A stretch of 44,624 bases of DNA from MGBC120314 sp051877855 (GTDB lineage: Bacteria > Bacillota > Clostridia > Lachnospirales > Lachnospiraceae): contig JBJEJH010000016.1 of the NCBI GenBank assembly GCA_051877855.1, forward strand, positions 1-44,624, given 5' to 3'. Both the position numbers and the translations under genes were made by a program. Below, one piece after another: positions 41,756 through 44,624 of this stretch (position 1 is its first letter; each line of letters begins with the position of its first letter). The notes under the pieces are model-generated. The model made no database searches and had not been told where the DNA came from. It worked only from the letters and a program-made list of their open reading frames with translations.

Positions 41756-43135
41756 GTGAAAAGCAAATATAAGGAATTAATAAAGAATATAATTATTTTC
41801 TCATTTGGAGGATTAGGTTCAAAAATAATACTTTTTCTTCTTGTTCCATTATATACGCGTTATTTGACTACGGAAGAGTATGGAACAGCAGATTTAGTAT
41901 TCACATTTTCTCAATTATTGATACCAGTTGCGTCTCTAACTATTCAAGAAGCGGTCATGCGTTTCGGGCTTAGTAAGGACGAGGATAGAATTCATGTATT
42001 ACAATCAGCGTTTTTTATTTGGATAGTAGGAAGTGTAGTTTCAACCGCTTTTATTCCTTTGCTTAGCTTTACTTCAATTTCAAAATATAGTTTATATTTG
42101 ATTGTTTATGTTATTCTCAGCAGTGGGTCACAGATTTTTTTAAATTATTTAAAGGTGATTGATAAGAATAGACTTTATTCTATTATTACGATTGTACAAA
42201 CTCTTTTTCTTGCTATTTTTAATGTTATTTTAGTTGCTCAATTAAAACTTGGTATAGTTGGTTATTTGATGGCAAACAACATTGCGATAGCAGTTTGTTT
42301 TTTCTTAAGTGTTTGCTTTTCAGGTGTTGCTAAAGTTCTAGAAAAATTTGAATTGGATAAGTCACTTACTATTAAAATGCTTATATATTCCTTACCACTT
42401 ATATTGAATAACATATCATGGTGGGCTATACATTCTATCGACAAAATAATGATAACCTGTATGATTAGTGCTTCGGCACTGGGTATATATACAGTATCAT
42501 CTAAAATCCCTTCGTTGATAAATGTTTTTACTGGATTTTTTAATCAAGCTTTTGGGCTATCAGCTATTAAGGAAAAAGAATCTACAAATGAAATTGATTT
42601 TTATTCTAAAATATTTAATTATTATTATAATATAGTAATTTTAGGATGTATTATAGTTAATACATTTATTAAGGTTTTTATGAAGTATTATACTTCAAGT
42701 GCGTATTTTGAGTCATGGCGCTATGTTCCAATTTTAATGGTTGCTGCTGTTTTTAATGCAATGGCTTCATATTTTGGCTCATTGTATTGTTCACTAAAAT
42801 TAACAAACAATAATATGATTACGACCTTGATAAGTGCCTTGTTGAATATTATATTCAATTTTAGTCTGATTTCGATTGTTGGATTGAGTGGTGCGGCGTA
42901 TGGGACATTAATCGCATATTTTTCACTGACTTACATTAGAGTGATTAACATAAGGAAACATATGAAATTTAGTATTAATTGGTTAAAACACGGATTAATA
43001 CTATTAATACTTTTTTTACATTTATTTATTACAGTAAATGAGTTTCATCACTACATTTTATCTGCTATTTTATTGTTCTGTTGGGCATTAATGAATAAGA
43101 ATGAGCTTAGAGATATTATAAAGATCCACCGATAA
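41756..43135 (+). CDS. wzx: Wzx-type polysaccharide flippase (MOP superfamily)
   Basis: 459 residues, about 12-14 membrane helices. Family marks: FSFGGLGSKIILFLLVPLYTRYLTTEEYG (start, given here in part only as SFGGLGSKIILFLLVPLY), ADLVFTFSQLLIPVASLTIQ, and PLILNNISWWAIHSIDKIMI. It turns lipid-linked repeat units to the outer face for the Wzy enzyme. Start GTG 41756 with AGAAAGG upstream. Last intact gene of the AT-rich cassette. Confidence 0.9.
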   Translation: MKSKYKELIKNIIIFSFGGLGSKIILFLLVPLYTRYLTTEEYGTADLVFTFSQLLIPVASLTIQEAVMRFGLSKDEDRIHVLQSAFFIWIVGSVVSTAFIPLLSFTSISKYSLYLIVYVILSSGSQIFLNYLKVIDKNRLYSIITIVQTLFLAIFNVILVAQLKLGIVGYLMANNIAIAVCFFLSVCFSGVAKVLEKFELDKSLTIKMLIYSLPLILNNISWWAIHSIDKIMITCMISASALGIYTVSSKIPSLINVFTGFFNQAFGLSAIKEKESTNEIDFYSKIFNYYYNIVILGCIIVNTFIKVFMKYYTSSAYFESWRYVPILMVAAVFNAMASYFGSLYCSLKLTNNNMITTLISALLNIIFNFSLISIVGLSGAAYGTLIAYFSLTYIRVINIRKHMKFSINWLKHGLILLILFLHLFITVNEFHHYILSAILLFCWALMNKNELRDIIKIHR

Positions 43136-43259
43136 TTAATCCCCCCAAAATCCACGCTAAGAAGTAATCTACCAACAAACTTTTGTGCTTCCCGTGCAAT
43201 TCACAGTTAATTGGTCGGTGCTGCAATAGAATTAGGTAGAGTTGTATATTCCGTAAGTG
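43136..43259. other. Non-coding stretch between wzx and the IS21 remnant
   Basis: No terminator, promoter or gene is clear. The minus strand stays open after the remnant's stop for about 47 codons but shows no family I know. Possibly the end of the former insertion element. Confidence 0.3.
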
Positions 43260-43439
43260 TCAAAGTGTGTCCTGAATGACATTTGACTTGGTGGCAGTGC
43301 TTGAATATTCTTGTGCGGCCATTGAGCCATCTGTCCGGAGTTTAAGAGCTGTGTTTCGGGACACACTGCAACTTAATGCAATGTTCCGTTCACTGAAGTT
43401 CAGACTATGAAGTCTGATAATTTCGCGATACTTGGTCAT
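43260..43439 (-). pseudogene. IS21-family IstA transposase remnant, internally deleted
   Basis: On the minus strand ATG 43439 follows AGGAGGG at a good distance. The first about 30 residues (MTKYREIIRLHSLNFSERN, then IALSCSVSRNTALKL) match the helix-turn-helix start of IS21 IstA. After that the sequence no longer fits and the frame ends at TGA (43260-43262) after 59 codons, versus several hundred in a full protein. The integrase domain and IstB are absent. The part after codon 33 may be the 3' end of the element joined by deletion. Confidence 0.7.
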
Positions 43440-43691
43440 GGTTTGACCCTCCTTATAATGTATTTACACCAATCGATGTATGACTACAGTATAGGGAATC
43501 TACGTAATGGTTTCCACAGATGCGGAATCTTGATTTCCTTGTATGGTTCTTCCTCAATTAAATCGTTTTTCATATTTTATGAAGTATTATTATACAGAAT
43601 ATAGAATATACGCTAACATATTTAAAATCATTTTTGTTATACGATAAGTATGATATGATAAAAACAAAAACGCCTTTAGAAAGTGTATTCA
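43440..43691. other. Gap between the IS21 remnant and the VanZ-like gene
   Basis: The region holds a minus-strand frame of 29 codons (43484-43573, starting MKNDLIEEEPYKEIK) without a ribosome site, and an inverted repeat TTCATA/TATGAA near 43571-43585 on the same strand. It could be the first part of a gene cut by the IS element. No firm promoter for the VanZ-like gene was found. Confidence 0.3.
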
Positions 43692-44168
43692 ATGAACAAC
43701 AATAAATTTTCAGTTATGATAAAACAAATACTTCCACCGATTCTTTTGCTTTTAAGCATTGTGTCCATATTGATTCTTTCCGGACAAAGTGGTAATCAGG
43801 CCTTTGAGATGACCTATCGCATGGCGATACCATTTGCACAAACTCTATATAAGAATCCGGATTTAGAAGAAATCAAAGTGGTGATGCAGTGGATCCGTCT
43901 GGCAGGCAGAGTCTTTGCCTTTGCGTGGTTTGGAGGTTTGCTGATGTATAACGCCTGTGCCATCGCGATGTATCGGAAGATAAAGCATTCTAAGGTATGG
44001 GTTTTGATGGTATTTGTGTTGGATGTATTGTTTTCAATATACGATGAGGCACACAAGCTTTTTATTGAGGGCAGACATTGCACATTGCAGGAGATTTTAT
44101 TGAATATTCTGGTCAGTGTAGCAGCGAGCGTGCTGGTGTTTTTATTTTTTAGGAAATCGCATTTTTGA
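43692..44168 (+). CDS. VanZ-like membrane protein
   Basis: 158 residues with about four membrane helices. The VanZ signature is visible: ILSGQSG early on, and FSIYDEAHKLFIEGRHCTLQEILLN (D-E-x-H-x-x-F-x-x-G-R, here given by landmarks DEAHKLFIEGR) near residue 118. VanZ relatives affect teicoplanin sensitivity and some glycan or lipid functions, mechanism unclear. Start chosen at ATG 43692 with AGAAAG about 8 bp upstream; a GTG at 43683 is the alternative. Base composition returns to that of the left part of the window. Confidence 0.8.
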   Translation: MNNNKFSVMIKQILPPILLLLSIVSILILSGQSGNQAFEMTYRMAIPFAQTLYKNPDLEEIKVVMQWIRLAGRVFAFAWFGGLLMYNACAIAMYRKIKHSKVWVLMVFVLDVLFSIYDEAHKLFIEGRHCTLQEILLNILVSVAASVLVFLFFRKSHF

Positions 44169-44214
44169 TAATAATTTCTCCCGGGTAAGATGTGGGCATT
44201 GTTTAAGCACTTTG

Positions 44215-44248
44215 TTGGTTACTTTGCTGTGTATAAGCTTAATCTGCT
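44215..44248. repeat. 34-bp direct repeat, copy 1
   Basis: Matches 44504-44537 at 30 of 34 bases by my count; all four differences are transitions. Contains the stop codon and last codons of the right-edge Rpn-family gene. Confidence 0.75.
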
Positions 44249-44622
44249 ACATTCTTCCAAACTGCATCAAAAATCTCCTCGCAGTTATAATCCGGAGCGA
44301 ACTTTTGTGCAATATCATAGATAGAACGTACATAATCAACATCCTGTTCAAGTTCATCAGCGATGGTATCAACAGACTTGTTCTTCTTCATTTTTTTGAT
44401 AATTAGGGTAATTACATTTTTAGTAGCACCTTCATCCTTGGCTTCAGCCAGTTCTTCCCAGTGTTGCATATATTTCACTCCTATCTTTTCTGATAATTTT
44501 ATATTGGTTATTTTACTATGTATAAGCTTAATCCGCTTACTATGTACTCTTTGTGCCACAGTGTCCGTTGTGTGTTCAATATATTCCATCATTTCCAGGA
44601 ATTCATCGGAAAAATCTTCGCG
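44239..44622 (-). CDS. Rpn-family (PD-(D/E)XK) nuclease/transposase-like protein, C-terminal part
   Basis: Minus-strand frame open to the window edge (REDFSDEFLEMMEYIEHT before the first in-window Met-Met), so the start is beyond position 44622. Visible: HTTDTVAQRVHSKRIKLIHSK, WEELAEAKDEGATKNVITLI, IIKKMKKNKSVDTIADELE and DYVRSIYDIAQKFAPDYN. The layout is like the C-terminal half of Rpn/PDDEXK family proteins with the 'a.e.G...ii..m...gls..eIa..l' end. No catalytic part is visible. Its final codons and stop fall inside a 34-bp repeat of an upstream part of its own coding sequence. Confidence 0.65.
   Translation of the reverse strand, partial: REDFSDEFLEMMEYIEHTTDTVAQRVHSKRIKLIHSKITNIKLSEKIGVKYMQHWEELAEAKDEGATKNVITLIIKKMKKNKSVDTIADELEQDVDYVRSIYDIAQKFAPDYNCEEIFDAVWKNVAD
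44504..44537. repeat. 34-bp direct repeat, copy 2
   Basis: Lies within the right-edge Rpn-family gene and encodes RIKLIHSKITN on the minus strand. Copy 1 at 44215-44248 carries the same DNA in a different reading frame. Confidence 0.75.
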
Positions 44623-44624
44623 GT

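Noticed and set aside
43111..43259. Minus-strand frame continuing after the istA remnant's stop for about 47 codons.
   Set aside because: No start or ribosome site, overlaps the end of wzx, and no recognisable family.
3..44622. The two Rpn-family genes at both edges as ends of one mobile element.
   Set aside because: They are different in sequence and strand, housekeeping genes lie between them, and no terminal repeats are visible. Such paralogues are often scattered in these genomes.

Overview
The window looks like a chromosomal piece of a Gram-positive anaerobe of the Clostridia, most likely a Lachnospiraceae gut or rumen bacterium. The basis is gene content: an ECF-type pantothenate transporter component, CheX, MutS2, an SPKTG sorting signal with a class B sortase, a DUF4080 radical SAM protein, a VbhA-type Fic protein and Rpn-family nucleases. 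Purine-rich Shine-Dalgarno sites and near-consensus sigma-A promoters fit too. I cannot name a species. I saw no rRNA, tRNA, CRISPR array, phage or intact insertion sequence.

Layout. Positions 1-15.5 kb are mostly metabolic and housekeeping genes on the plus strand. They are: an Rpn-family gene cut by the left edge; a coenzyme A module (ECF S component, coaX, coaBC); a lone KDPG aldolase; a serine beta-lactamase-like hydrolase; ridA (minus) divergent from cdd; a PAS/GGDEF protein; a B12-binding radical SAM protein coupled to a DEDDh exonuclease; a minus-strand anchored protein; a 35-codon membrane peptide; an AIR-synthase-like protein; an Lrp regulator coupled to an aminotransferase; cheX; and trmL. 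Positions 15.5-20 kb run on the minus strand: mutS2, an OmpR-type response regulator and its histidine kinase. Positions 20.2-26.4 kb return to plus: a degenerate HtrA-type pseudoprotease, yhaM, an RlmD-type methyltransferase, a Fic protein and a methyl-accepting chemotaxis protein.

Positions 26.4-43.1 kb form a cell-surface region. A minus-strand operon encodes a class B sortase, an LCP glycopolymer ligase and a secreted SPKTG protein, next to a small XRE repressor. Divergent from these is a Wzx/Wzy-type capsule or exopolysaccharide operon: PHP tyrosine phosphatase, Wzz-like co-polymerase, BY-kinase with a Tyr-rich tail, an Ig-like membrane protein and an initiating phosphoglycosyl transferase. 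After it the DNA becomes strikingly AT-rich: glycosyltransferases, a B12-binding radical SAM enzyme, Wzy, pyruvyl transferase and Wzx. This AT-rich block looks like an exchangeable serotype cassette. It ends at the remains of an IS21-family element. A VanZ-like gene and a second edge-truncated Rpn-family gene follow.

How the parts may fit (inference): the phosphatase, kinase and co-polymerase control export and length of a pyruvylated, possibly C-methylated glycan. The LCP enzyme could attach a glycan to peptidoglycan while the sortase anchors the SPKTG protein. A 13-bp sequence repeated at both divergent promoters is a candidate operator by which the XRE protein could coordinate itself with the glycan operon. 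The most interesting leads are this XRE/sortase/LCP/glycan region, the radical SAM enzyme in the cassette, the triad-less HtrA protein and the altered inhibitory motif of the Fic protein.
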